From Treponema sp. Marseille-Q4130 (GTDB taxonomy: Bacteria; Spirochaetota; Spirochaetia; Treponematales; Treponemataceae): 64,000 nucleotides of DNA. The notes below the pieces were generated by a model, which was given only the letters and a program-made list of their open reading frames with translations, had not been told where the DNA came from and did not search any database. The position numbers and the translations under genes are program-made. Shown here piece after piece: positions 34,661 to 42,717 of the stretch. Position 1 is the first letter of the stretch. Every line of letters starts with the position of its first letter. The stretch spans positions 97,459 to 161,458 of the forward strand of contig NZ_JACSET010000006.1 of NCBI RefSeq assembly GCF_014334325.1, in the 5' to 3' direction.

Positions 34661-34725
34661 CCCCGACGCAACCTCGCAGCGAAACTTCAAGCGGCGTCGG
34701 AGTATTACACCCTCCGCACGAATAA
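34661..34725. repeat. REP-like palindrome, copy B
   Basis: CCCCGACGC at 34661-34669 and GCGTCGG at 34694-34700 pair across 24 bases, followed by AGTATTACACCCTCCGCACGAATAA, almost as in copy A. It fills the gap between uvrB and the convergent bacteriohemerythrin gene. Confidence 0.65.
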
Positions 34726-34766
34726 AAAAGTCCGAAACGGAAACGGCCGCGTTCCGCTGCGCTTTG

Positions 34767-35189
34767 CTATTGTTCCAATTTTTGCGAAACGAATTTACCC
34801 CAAATGCGGTCGGCGCGCGCGATGTGCATCAAAACCCAGTTTACGATAAAAGAATAAAATTTGAGCGCATCATCCTGAGTACCGCCGTCGAGTTTGCGGA
34901 CCTGTATTTCGACTTCCCGCACAAACGCGTCATGCGCAACCTTATGCGTACTCGTCGCGGGATAACCGTATTTTGCCATAAATTTTTCTTCTTCGGTAAA
35001 GTGGTAAACGGTGTAATCGGTCAATGATTTAAGCACTTTCGACATCTTCAGTTTATAATCTTCGGGAGATCCTTCCACTGCATCATAGAGCTCGTTTGCA
35101 ATAGCGAGCAGCCGCTTATGTTGACCGTCTATCTCCGGTATATTCAAAAGATAGGAATCGTCCCACTGAACCTTTGCAACCTTTTCCAT
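34767..35189 (-). CDS. Bacteriohemerythrin
   Basis: A 140-residue single-domain O2-binding protein with a di-iron site. Ligand motifs are IDGQHKRLLAIANEL (His), YHFTEEEKFMAKYGYP (His...Glu), HKVAHDAFVREV (His..His) and VLMHIARADR (His...Asp). Length is standard for free bacterial hemerythrins, thought to carry or buffer oxygen in microaerophiles and anaerobes. A GGGAG site precedes the ATG. Confidence 0.92.
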   Translation of the reverse strand: MEKVAKVQWDDSYLLNIPEIDGQHKRLLAIANELYDAVEGSPEDYKLKMSKVLKSLTDYTVYHFTEEEKFMAKYGYPATSTHKVAHDAFVREVEIQVRKLDGGTQDDALKFYSFIVNWVLMHIARADRIWGKFVSQKLEQ

Positions 35190-35392
35190 AACATACTCCC
35201 ATATTCTTTTTGTACGAAGCGTACGCTTTCAAAACATTGTATCCGCACAAAAAAATTATTAATTTCAATATCTTTTAAGACCGCACTCACCGTAAGCAAA
35301 GCGACTCCGGCGAAGATGAGCCGATAATGACAACTCCATGACCGGCTTTTATCATAACTGCATTTTCAAATCATGTCAAATATGTTTGCATA

Positions 35393-36304
35393 TCAACTAT
35401 ATTCGTTTACGATGTCGCATACGGCAGTAAAATATGCCCTGCCGAAGAGATTCAAATGATTTACTATATGATAAAGATTGTACAAATCGCGCCGCTCTTT
35501 CCAGCCGGCTTCAAGAGCATAGGCTTCGTTATACGCGTCGTAAAATATGCGCGGAAACCCGCCGAAAAGTTCAGTCATCGCGATATCCGCTTCCCGATTT
35601 CCGCAATAGCATGCGGGATCGATAAGAACGGCTTTGCCGCCGGAAGCGCACATAAGGTTTCCGCTCCACAAGTCGCCGTGCAAAAGAGAAGGAGCTTCCG
35701 GCTCTGCGATAAAGTTTTCCATGCGTTCGAGCAGTTTAATAATTTTTCCGTTCATCGCCGTATCGAAATACCCGGAAGCTTTTTTAAACTGAGGCGCGAG
35801 GCGGCATTCACGAAAAAAATCGACCCACGAATCGGACGGCGCATTTATCTGTTCGGCCGCTCCGATAAAATTGTTTTCAATAAAACCGAATTTTTTACCG
35901 GAAGAAAAAGAAGCGCAGTCCGCCCGGTGCATAGCTGCAAGAGAGCGGGCGAACGTTTTCCAATACGCATCGTCTTTTTCACCGGGATCGATATAGTCGA
36001 GGAGTAAAAAGGAATAGCCTACATGCTCTCCGTCGTCCGTACCCGCGCCCAAAACGTGCGGAACGGCGATCGTCCCCGTCGATGCGATCGCAAAAAGACC
36101 TGCCGCTTCGGCGCTAAAAAAAGCGGCGTTTTCTTTTGCGTTCGCTTTCATAAAAATACGCTTACCGTCTGAAAGGATGAGCGCGTACGCTTTGTTTATG
36201 TCGCCGCCTGAAAGCCGATCGGTGTGCGAAATCGAAATGCCGTGCCCGAAGATATCCGTGAGCGCGTGCGCGAGCGACGTATACTGTAAAAACGCTTCGG
36301 CCAT
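35393..36304 (-). CDS. Ketosamine-3-kinase (fructosamine kinase family)
   Basis: A 303-residue protein-kinase-fold enzyme. Motifs are the Gly loop GGDINKAYAL, the Lys in RIFMKAN, the catalytic HGDLWSGNLMC and the DPA of VLIDPACYCGNREADIAM. The family phosphorylates sugar-lysine adducts so that glycated proteins break down (deglycation). The -10 TATACT ends 6 bases before the ATG and there is no ribosome site. The gene shares its upstream region with the divergent nrdD. Confidence 0.9.
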   Translation of the reverse strand: MAEAFLQYTSLAHALTDIFGHGISISHTDRLSGGDINKAYALILSDGKRIFMKANAKENAAFFSAEAAGLFAIASTGTIAVPHVLGAGTDDGEHVGYSFLLLDYIDPGEKDDAYWKTFARSLAAMHRADCASFSSGKKFGFIENNFIGAAEQINAPSDSWVDFFRECRLAPQFKKASGYFDTAMNGKIIKLLERMENFIAEPEAPSLLHGDLWSGNLMCASGGKAVLIDPACYCGNREADIAMTELFGGFPRIFYDAYNEAYALEAGWKERRDLYNLYHIVNHLNLFGRAYFTAVCDIVNEYS

Positions 36305-36310
36305 AGCTCG

Positions 36311-36316
36311 AGTATA
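36311..36316 (-). promoter_or_regulatory. -10 element of the ketosamine-3-kinase gene
   Basis: TATACT on the minus strand with 6 bases to the ATG. The -35 region (TATTAA) is poor. It is another predicted leaderless start. Confidence 0.45.
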
Positions 36317-36374
36317 GCAAAAATCGATTTTTTTTAATATATGTGCTGTTTTTTATATTTCGCTTGACTAAAAA

Positions 36375-36419
36375 CGCTATATCTGGTAGTTTTATTATCA
36401 ACGGGCGCTATATATAGCG
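36375..36419 (+). promoter_or_regulatory. Two tandem NrdR boxes before nrdD
   Basis: CGCTATATCTGGTA (36375-36388) and the perfect palindrome CGCTATATATAGCG (36406-36419) start 31 bases apart, three helical turns. Paired boxes of this form and spacing are the known sites of the repressor NrdR. A possible -35 (TTGACT, 36364) with a poor -10 (TAGTTT, 36387-36392) overlaps the first box. Confidence 0.8.
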
Positions 36420-36486
36420 CTAAAATTATATCGATATTAATTTTATATCGATTTCACCGAAAATATCAGGAAAATAAGGGGAATAT

Positions 36487-38649
36487 ATGAAAATCATAAA
36501 GCGAAGCGGTGCGGAAGTTCCGTTCGACCGATCGAAGATAACGGTTGCGATTTCAAAAGCAAACGAACAGGTGCCGGAAACCGAGCGCCTCACGCAAGCG
36601 CAGATCGATTCCGTCGCCGACGACATCGAAATCGAATGTGCGAGAGGCGGGCACGCGCTCGACGTCGAAACGATTCAGGACCGCGTCGAAAACGGTATCA
36701 TGAGGTGCGGCGCATACAATGTTGCGAAAACCTATATCACGTACCGCTACCGCCATGCGCTCATGAGAAAAGCGAACACGACGGACGCGCAGATTTTAAG
36801 CTTGCTCGACGAAAACAACGAAGAAGTCAAACAGGAAAACTCAAATAAAAATCCGACAGTCGTCAGCGTCCAGCGCGACTATATGGCCGGAGAAGTGAGC
36901 AAAGACATCACGAGGCGATTTTTGCTCGACGAAGATATCGCAAAAGCGCACGCCGAAGGCATCATCCACTTTCACGACGCCGACTATTTTGCGCAGCACA
37001 TGCATAACTGCGATCTCGTCAATCTCGAAGACATGCTGCAAAACGGCACGGTCATCAGCAATACGAAAATCGACCGGCCGCATTCGTTTTCAACTGCGTG
37101 CAATATCGCGACGCAAATCATCGCTCAAGTTGCAAGCTGTCAGTACGGCGGCCAGAGCATTTCGCTTGCACACCTCGCGCCCTTTGTAGACGTGAGCCGC
37201 AAAAAAATCGAAAAAGAAACGAAAGAGATGATCGCAACGACGAAGCTTTCCGTAACGGATGAGCAATTTTCATACATCGTCGAAAACCGCCTGCGCGATG
37301 AAATAAAGCGGGGCGTGCAAACGATTCAATACCAAGTGATTACGCTGATGACGACGAACGGACAGGCGCCCTTCGTCACGGTCTTTATGTATTTGAACGA
37401 AGCGAAAAGCGCGCAGGAAAAATCGGATTTGGCGCTCATCATCGAAGAAACGCTCAAGCAGCGCTATCAGGGCGTCAAAAACGAAGCTGGTGCGTGGATC
37501 ACGCCCGCCTTCCCGAAACTCATTTACGTGCTCGAAGACGACAACGTCGAGCGTAATTCGAAATATTATTATCTCACCGAGCTTGCGGCGAAGTGTTCGG
37601 CCAGGCGTCTCGTGCCCGATTATATTTCCGAAAAGAAAATGCTCGAACTCAAAGAGGGCAACTGCTATCCGTGCATGGGCTGCCGCTCTTTTCTCACGGT
37701 TTATCGCGACGAAAACGGCAAGCCGAAATTCTACGGCCGCTTTAACCAAGGCGTGGTTACGCTGAACCTCGTCGACGTCGCCTGCTCTTCGGGCGGCGAT
37801 ACGGAAAAATTTTGGCGCATTATGGACGAACGGCTTGAGTTGTGCCGCCGCGCGCTCATGATCCGCCACAAGAGGCTTCTCGGAACGAAAAGCGATGCGG
37901 CTCCGATTCTGTGGCAAAACGGAGCGATCGCGCGCCTGGCAAAGGGTGAAAAAATCGATAAGCTTTTGTTCGACGGCTATTCGACGATTTCGCTCGGATA
38001 CGCGGGACTCTGCGAATGCGTGCGCTATATGACAGGAAAATCGCACACCGATCCCGAAGCGACGCCCTTTGCACTGGAAATCATGCACCGCTTAAACGAC
38101 GCGTGCGCCGAATGGAAAAAAGAAACGACGATCGCCTTTTCGCTGTACGGCACGCCGCTTGAAAGCACGACGTATAAATTCGCCAAGTGTTTAAAACAGC
38201 GCTTCGGCATCATCCCCGGCGTTACCGATAAAAACTATATCACCAACAGCTACCACGTGCACGTCACCGAGCCGATAGACGCGTTTGCAAAACTGACATT
38301 CGAATCGCAGTTCCAAGAGCTTTCTCCCGGAGGTGCGGTCAGCTATGTCGAAGTGCCGAACATGGAAAATAATATGGAAGCGGTTATGACGCTTTTAAAA
38401 CATATCTACAACAATATCATGTACGCCGAACTCAATACGAAAAGCGATTTTTGCCAAAGCTGCGGCTTTACCGGCGAAATTCATATCGCTTCCGATACCG
38501 ACGGCAAGCTCGTGTGGGAATGCCCTGCCTGCGGCAACCGCGATCAGGCGAAGATGAACGTAGCGCGCCGTACCTGCGGCTATATCGGCACGCAGTACTG
38601 GAATCAGGGACGCACGCAGGAAATAAAAGAGCGCGTGCTGCACTTATAA
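36487..38649 (+). CDS. nrdD: Anaerobic (class III) ribonucleotide reductase
   Basis: A 720-residue glycyl-radical enzyme that reduces ribonucleotides to deoxyribonucleotides without oxygen. The N-terminal 95 residues are an ATP-cone allosteric domain (KIIKRSGAEVPFDRSKITVAI). The zinc site near the end is CQSCGF and CPACGN. The glycyl radical loop is RRTCGYIGTQ (about residue 700). A strong AAGGGG site precedes the ATG. nrdG overlaps by one base. NrdR boxes lie upstream. The class III type fits an anaerobe. Confidence 0.97.
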   Translation: MKIIKRSGAEVPFDRSKITVAISKANEQVPETERLTQAQIDSVADDIEIECARGGHALDVETIQDRVENGIMRCGAYNVAKTYITYRYRHALMRKANTTDAQILSLLDENNEEVKQENSNKNPTVVSVQRDYMAGEVSKDITRRFLLDEDIAKAHAEGIIHFHDADYFAQHMHNCDLVNLEDMLQNGTVISNTKIDRPHSFSTACNIATQIIAQVASCQYGGQSISLAHLAPFVDVSRKKIEKETKEMIATTKLSVTDEQFSYIVENRLRDEIKRGVQTIQYQVITLMTTNGQAPFVTVFMYLNEAKSAQEKSDLALIIEETLKQRYQGVKNEAGAWITPAFPKLIYVLEDDNVERNSKYYYLTELAAKCSARRLVPDYISEKKMLELKEGNCYPCMGCRSFLTVYRDENGKPKFYGRFNQGVVTLNLVDVACSSGGDTEKFWRIMDERLELCRRALMIRHKRLLGTKSDAAPILWQNGAIARLAKGEKIDKLLFDGYSTISLGYAGLCECVRYMTGKSHTDPEATPFALEIMHRLNDACAEWKKETTIAFSLYGTPLESTTYKFAKCLKQRFGIIPGVTDKNYITNSYHVHVTEPIDAFAKLTFESQFQELSPGGAVSYVEVPNMENNMEAVMTLLKHIYNNIMYAELNTKSDFCQSCGFTGEIHIASDTDGKLVWECPACGNRDQAKMNVARRTCGYIGTQYWNQGRTQEIKERVLHL

Positions 38650-39143
38650 TGTACTACGGCGCCATAAAAAAAACGGATGTGACCGACGGAGAAGGAGTAC
38701 GCGTTTCGCTCTTCGTCTCCGGCTGCCGCAACTGCTGCAAGGGATGCTTTCAAAAAGAAACATGGGATTTCCTCTACGGCAAGGAATTTACAAAGGAAAC
38801 CGAAGATGAAATCCTCTGCGCCCTCGAACCCGATTATATCGCGGGTCTTACCGTGCTCGGAGGAGAGCCCTTCGAAGAAGAAAACCAGCGGGATATCCTC
38901 CCCTTTTTGCGCCGCGTCAAAAAAGCCTTTCCGCACAAAACGATATGGTGCTACACGGGCTACGTGTATGAAGCGGATTTGCTTTCCGGCGGACGGAAAC
39001 ACTGCGAAGCGACGGACGAAATGCTCTCCCTCATCGACGTGCTCATCGACGGACCTTTTATCGAAGAAGAGCGGGACATAACGCTCGCGTTCCGAGGCTC
39101 ACGGAACCAGCGCATCCTGTATTTGAAAAACCGCAGCGAGTAA
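38649..39143 (+). CDS. nrdG: Anaerobic ribonucleotide reductase activase
   Basis: A 164-residue radical-SAM enzyme that puts the glycyl radical on NrdD. The start MYYGAIKKTDVTDGEGVRVSLF is set by the TAATG overlap with nrdD; an upstream in-frame extension would read through the nrdD end. The [4Fe-4S] motif CX3CX2C lies in SGCRNCCKGCFQKETW (about residue 29-36). The SAM-binding GGE is VLGGEPFEEEN. Length is standard. Confidence 0.96.
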   Translation: MYYGAIKKTDVTDGEGVRVSLFVSGCRNCCKGCFQKETWDFLYGKEFTKETEDEILCALEPDYIAGLTVLGGEPFEEENQRDILPFLRRVKKAFPHKTIWCYTGYVYEADLLSGGRKHCEATDEMLSLIDVLIDGPFIEEERDITLAFRGSRNQRILYLKNRSE

Positions 39144-39224
39144 ATTGCCGTCCGCATATTTTTAGGCCGAATGTCGCGTTTTTCAAAATGCGTTGTTTTT
39201 CCAACGTATTCATTCTTTAAAAAG

Positions 39225-39255
39225 CGGTATAATTTAACAAGATTGAATTATACCG
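39225..39255. repeat. Operator-like inverted repeat before the Fe-S gene
   Basis: A perfect 10-bp inverted repeat, CGGTATAATT and AATTATACCG, with 11 bases between. Each arm contains a TATAAT or its complement, so it may overlap the promoter of the gene at 39317. Confidence 0.5.
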
Positions 39256-39316
39256 ATAAAACAACGTTCGCTCAAAAACGCTTGTTAATTAACACGGAAA
39301 CTTTTACGGAAAAATT

Positions 39317-40144
39317 ATGAAACGGCAAATCATTCATATCGATCGGGAAAAATGTAACGGCTGCGGCGCCTGCGTGACCGCATGTCATGAAGGCGCTATC
39401 GCCATGGTAGACGGAAAAGCGCAGCTCATCCGCGACGATTACTGCGACGGCATGGGAGACTGTCTCCCCGAATGCCCGACGGGGGCTATCACTTTTGAAG
39501 AGAGGGAAGCTGCAGCCTACGATGAAAAAGCGGTCGAACTTCACAAAGCCTCTCGCGCCGCCCTTCACGCGCGGCAGAGCGAGCGCAGCCCTGCAGGAAG
39601 CTTTCATCGCTCAGGAGGCTGTCCCGGATCCGCTTTGCGCACCTTCGATCGCAGCGCCGCATCTCCCCTGCATGAGCACCGTCCGACTGCCTGTCCGGGT
39701 TCCGCACTCCGAGCGTTTGATCGGGAAAGCGCCGACGCTTCGCCCTCCCCTGCTTTTCAAGCGATGCACGTCCTCTCATCGCAGCTTCGGCAGTGGCCGG
39801 TGCAGATCAAACTCGCCCCGCTCCGCGCTCCGTATTTCGACGGCGCGCATCTTTTGATCGCGGCGGACTGTACCGCTTACGCATACGGAAATTTTCACAA
39901 CGATTTTATCAAAGGTAAAACGACGCTCATCGGCTGTCCGAAACTCGACGAAGGCGACTACACGGAAAAGCTCGCTGCGATTATCGGCGAAAACGATATC
40001 AAAAGCCTCACCGTCGTCCGCATGGAAGTGCCCTGCTGCGGCGGCATCGAAAACGCTGCGGTAAACGCGTTGAAAGCGAGCGGAAAATTTATTCCGTGGC
40101 GGGTCGTCACCGTTTCATGCGACGGCCGTATTTTGGACGAATAA
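39317..40144 (+). CDS. 4Fe-4S binding protein with duplicated middle segment
   Basis: A 275-residue protein. The N-terminal 65 residues are a two-cluster ferredoxin domain: CNGCGACVTAC and CDGMGDCLPECP. The middle (about 85-145) is Ser-, Arg- and Ala-rich and carries the unit CPGSALR.FDR twice, 30 residues apart. The C-terminal half (about 150-275) has DGAHLLIAADCTAYAYG, GCPKLDEGDY and VPCCGGIENA, a cysteine-containing domain seen in a family of small anaerobe ferredoxin-like proteins whose job is unknown to me. Oxidoreduction is inferred. Confidence 0.75.
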   Translation: MKRQIIHIDREKCNGCGACVTACHEGAIAMVDGKAQLIRDDYCDGMGDCLPECPTGAITFEEREAAAYDEKAVELHKASRAALHARQSERSPAGSFHRSGGCPGSALRTFDRSAASPLHEHRPTACPGSALRAFDRESADASPSPAFQAMHVLSSQLRQWPVQIKLAPLRAPYFDGAHLLIAADCTAYAYGNFHNDFIKGKTTLIGCPKLDEGDYTEKLAAIIGENDIKSLTVVRMEVPCCGGIENAAVNALKASGKFIPWRVVTVSCDGRILDE

Positions 40145-40161
40145 AAATAAGTGCGGTGTTA

Positions 40162-40190
40162 TTGCGGAACTTGAGCGATAAAAGTATGAT
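40162..40190 (+). promoter_or_regulatory. Promoter of the DUF488 gene
   Basis: TTGCGG (40162-40167), 17 bases, TATGAT (40185-40190), then 9 bases to the ATG at 40200. It leaves a leader of at most a few bases. Confidence 0.6.
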
Positions 40191-40199
40191 ATGGTAACT

Positions 40200-40568
40200 A
40201 TGAAAGGAAAATTGCTTATCAAAAGAGTATATCTTCCCGCATCGGACGATGACGGAGAGCGCTGTCTCGTAGACCGCCTGTGGCCGCGAGGATTAAAAAA
40301 GGAAAACGTCGCCATCGACGGTTGGCTCAAAGACATCGCACCGTCGAACGAAATTCGAAAAGATTTCAATCACGAACCGGAAAAATTTCCGATGTTTCGT
40401 GCCGCATACAAAAAAGAACTTTCAAAAAACGAGGAAGCAAAACAATTTGCAGCCGAATGCGCCGAAAAGCTCAAAACGAAAAATGTAACGCTCCTCTACG
40501 GCGCCAAGGATGCCGAACACAATAACGCCGTCGTGCTCCGCGATTGGATTTTACAAAAGATAGGATAG
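40200..40568 (+). CDS. DUF488 family protein (YeaO-like)
   Basis: A 122-residue protein with the family patterns IKRVYLPASDDDGERCLVDRLWPRGL, APSNEIRKDFNHEPEKFPMFRAAYKKEL and VTLLYGAKDAEHNNAVVLRDWI. The biochemical role of the family is not established. I prefer the ATG at 40200 over the one at 40191 because the latter directly abuts the -10 element. A strong bidirectional terminator follows. Confidence 0.85.
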   Translation: MKGKLLIKRVYLPASDDDGERCLVDRLWPRGLKKENVAIDGWLKDIAPSNEIRKDFNHEPEKFPMFRAAYKKELSKNEEAKQFAAECAEKLKTKNVTLLYGAKDAEHNNAVVLRDWILQKIG

Positions 40569-40589
40569 CGGTTCCCTAAAATCAATGAG

Positions 40590-40676
40590 CACCGCTAAAG
40601 CGTAATCGATTGTTAGCGGTGCCCGGATTGTGCAATAAGACGGGAGAGCGCTGCTTTGCGCTTCTCCCGTTTTTTA
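40590..40676. terminator. Double hairpin terminator between convergent genes
   Basis: GCACCGCTAA pairs with TTAGCGGTGC (about 40590-40622). A second stem, GGGAGAGCGC with GCGCTTCTCCC (40642-40670), runs into a T run on the plus strand. It separates the DUF488 gene from the permease. Confidence 0.75.
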
Positions 40677-42068
40677 TCAGTGCAGGAAAAGAGACAGAAT
40701 GAATATTTCAACGACGCCTGCGATACCGAGTACGAGCGTACCGAGTGTCTGCGTCCTATAACCGCGCTCGGGCGACATCGCGCCGAAGTTCGTGACGACC
40801 CAAAAATACGAATCGTTCGCGTGACTTACGGTCATGGCACCGGCGCCGATCGCCATACACGCGAGAGCCGCCCGCACCGGAGAATCGAGACCGAGTACCG
40901 GAAGCAGCGGAGCGATGATGCCCGCCGAAGTTACGAGCGCGACGGTCGAAGAGCCTTGAGCCGTTTTCAAAATCGCCGAGAGTATAAACGGGAAGAGGAT
41001 GCCCATCGTCTGGAGCACCGTCGCGTGCATTTTGATATAGTTCACCATATCGGAAGACGCGATAACTTTTCCGAGAACGCCGCCGGCAGCCGTGATAAAC
41101 AGGATCGGACCGGTCACTTTGAGCGTTTCTTCGACGATAGCGTAAAAATCCTTTATTTTATCGGCGAGCTTGAGCTGGAGCACTGCAAAGGCGGTACCCA
41201 CGCCGAGCGCGATAACCGGAGTTCCGAGAAATTTAACAACATCGATTCCGAAGCCTTGCATCTTTGCCATCGAGACAACGGATGACGCCGCCATGAGGAG
41301 AACGGGAACGACTATCGGCGCGAGCGCATTAAAGCCGTTCGGAAGTTTTTTAAATTCGGCGACGAGCTGTTCGTAGCTTTTCGTCACCTGTCCCGCATCG
41401 GCTTCATCATCCGCGCGTACGCGGGCACCGATGTATTTTGCAAAAAAATAACCTGCGATGAGCGGCAAAATAGAACAGAGCGCGCCCATGCCCATAACGA
41501 GCAAAAGGTTATCGCCGATACCGAGCGTATTCGCAGCGGCGATCGGGCCCGGCGTCGGCGGGATAAATACGTGCGAAATATACAAACCGAACGAAAGCCC
41601 CGTCGTCATTGCGACGGAAGAAGCGGCGGTTCTGTTGACGAGCGCTTTGCGGATGGGGTTTAAGATAACGAAACCCGAGTCGCAGAATACGGGAATGGAA
41701 ACAACCCAACCCATGAGCTCTATGGCGAGAACGGGATGATTTTTCCCGACGAGATGAATGATCATATCGGCGAGTTTCAAAGCAGCGCCTGTTTTTTCGA
41801 GTATCGAACCGATGAGCGCACCGAGGATGATGACGATACCGATGCTCGTAAACGTGCCGGCAAAGCCCGCTCCGATGACGTTTGCAAGTCCCTGCACCGT
41901 TTTTCCGTCGGCGGTTTTCACGTTGACGAGCGGAATGCCGGCGATCAAGCCGAGCAGCAGTGAAATGCACATGATCGAAATAAAGGGGTGAATTTTAAAT
42001 TTTGAGATCGCAAACACCATGACGATGATCGCAATGACAAAAACAAAAATAAACGGTAAGCCTGTCAT
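40677..42068 (-). CDS. GntP-family permease
   Basis: A 463-residue inner-membrane transporter with about 12 hydrophobic helices. Family patterns are IGIVIILGALIGSILEKTGAA, VFCDSGFVILNPI, ISHVFIPPTPGPIAAA and AQGSSTVALVTSAGIIAPL. GntP members import gluconate or related sugar acids with protons; the substrate here cannot be told. The start MTGLPFIF follows GGGAGG. No catabolic genes adjoin it. It carries the longest copy of the repeated leader RNA upstream, which suggests post-transcriptional control. Confidence 0.9.
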   Translation of the reverse strand: MTGLPFIFVFVIAIIVMVFAISKFKIHPFISIMCISLLLGLIAGIPLVNVKTADGKTVQGLANVIGAGFAGTFTSIGIVIILGALIGSILEKTGAALKLADMIIHLVGKNHPVLAIELMGWVVSIPVFCDSGFVILNPIRKALVNRTAASSVAMTTGLSFGLYISHVFIPPTPGPIAAANTLGIGDNLLLVMGMGALCSILPLIAGYFFAKYIGARVRADDEADAGQVTKSYEQLVAEFKKLPNGFNALAPIVVPVLLMAASSVVSMAKMQGFGIDVVKFLGTPVIALGVGTAFAVLQLKLADKIKDFYAIVEETLKVTGPILFITAAGGVLGKVIASSDMVNYIKMHATVLQTMGILFPFILSAILKTAQGSSTVALVTSAGIIAPLLPVLGLDSPVRAALACMAIGAGAMTVSHANDSYFWVVTNFGAMSPERGYRTQTLGTLVLGIAGVVEIFILSLFLH

Positions 42069-42390
42069 ATATAATGACCTCCCATAAAAACTTTTGCAGG
42101 AAATAGCAATTTCCGAAAAAGTTTTTAGCCGTGCGCGTGCGCGCACACGTTCAATAGTCGAGTTTGCAAAATAAAGCGTATCGTATTCATGCGATTTTTA
42201 TCGAAACGGCACGTATACACGTCTTCTGCAAACATCCGCGCAAACTCGAGATAAGAACGCTGCGATTTCGAGCAATGCGCAGAAATCGCGAGTGTCTCCC
42301 ATATATAGAAAAACGCTTCAGCGTTTTTCGTCTCCGGACTTTAGTGTCGGCGATATTTCAGACGACACTTTTTATCATGCCTCCTTTTTT
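42069..42390 (-). promoter_or_regulatory. Structured 5' leader RNA, copy 2
   Basis: This is the permease leader. On the minus strand it has P1 (AGTGTCG/CGACACT, 42343-42369) closing the loop TCTGAAATATCG and a 90-base insertion with its own hairpin (AAAACGC/GCGTTTT, near 42310-42328). Next come P2 (TCGAGTTTGC/GCAAACTCGA, arms 42240-42249 and 42158-42167) and P4 (42086-42126, inner GGAAAT/ATTTCC), then GGGAGG and the ATG. The 72 bases inside P2 differ from copy 3 at only 4 positions by eye. Confidence 0.8.
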
Positions 42391-42395
42391 TGTCA

Positions 42396-42401
42396 ATTAT
42401 A
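42396..42401 (-). promoter_or_regulatory. -10 element of the permease leader
   Basis: TATAAT on the minus strand, about 7 bases before the AAAAGGAGG that begins the conserved leader. No good -35 is seen. It implies that the RNA element starts at the 5' end of the transcript. Confidence 0.45.
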
Positions 42402-42497
42402 GTAGCACGGGTCTTTCATTTTTGCAAGATTTTTTTTACGGAATGTCCATATCGAAGTTGTACGGGATAAGAACGATACGCGCACACGTCTGAAACA

Positions 42498-42518
42498 AAA
42501 AGCGATGCCGCAGCTTTT
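42498..42518 (-). terminator. Terminator after tRNA-Arg
   Basis: AAAAGC and GCTTTT pair around a 9-base loop with a further T after the stem on the minus strand. It lies 14 bases beyond the tRNA 3' end. Confidence 0.6.
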
Positions 42519-42531
42519 GTGCGCCTCAGAT

Positions 42532-42605
42532 TGACGCATGGCGGACTCGAACCGCCTACCTACTGCTTAGAAGGCAGTTGCTCTATCCAGATGAGCTAAA
42601 GCGCC
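42532..42605 (-). tRNA. tRNA-Arg (anticodon TCT)
   Basis: A 74-base cloverleaf on the minus strand. The D stem is GCTC/GAGC. The anticodon stem is ACTGC/GCAGT with loop CTTCTAA, so the anticodon is TCT (reads AGA). The T stem is GGCGG/CCGCC with TTCGAGT. The acceptor GGCGCTT pairs with ATGCGTC except for a T-T mismatch at 6-67 and a G-T at 2-71. Discriminator A; CCA is not encoded. Confidence 0.9.
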
Positions 42606-42717
42606 GTAAGGCTTATACTACAGTAAACGCGGGATTCTTGCAAGTTCAAGATATCGATTTTTGAGACAGCTCTTTCATTTTTCGGTATAATCAATCGGAT
42701 CATGAAGAGGAATTTCT

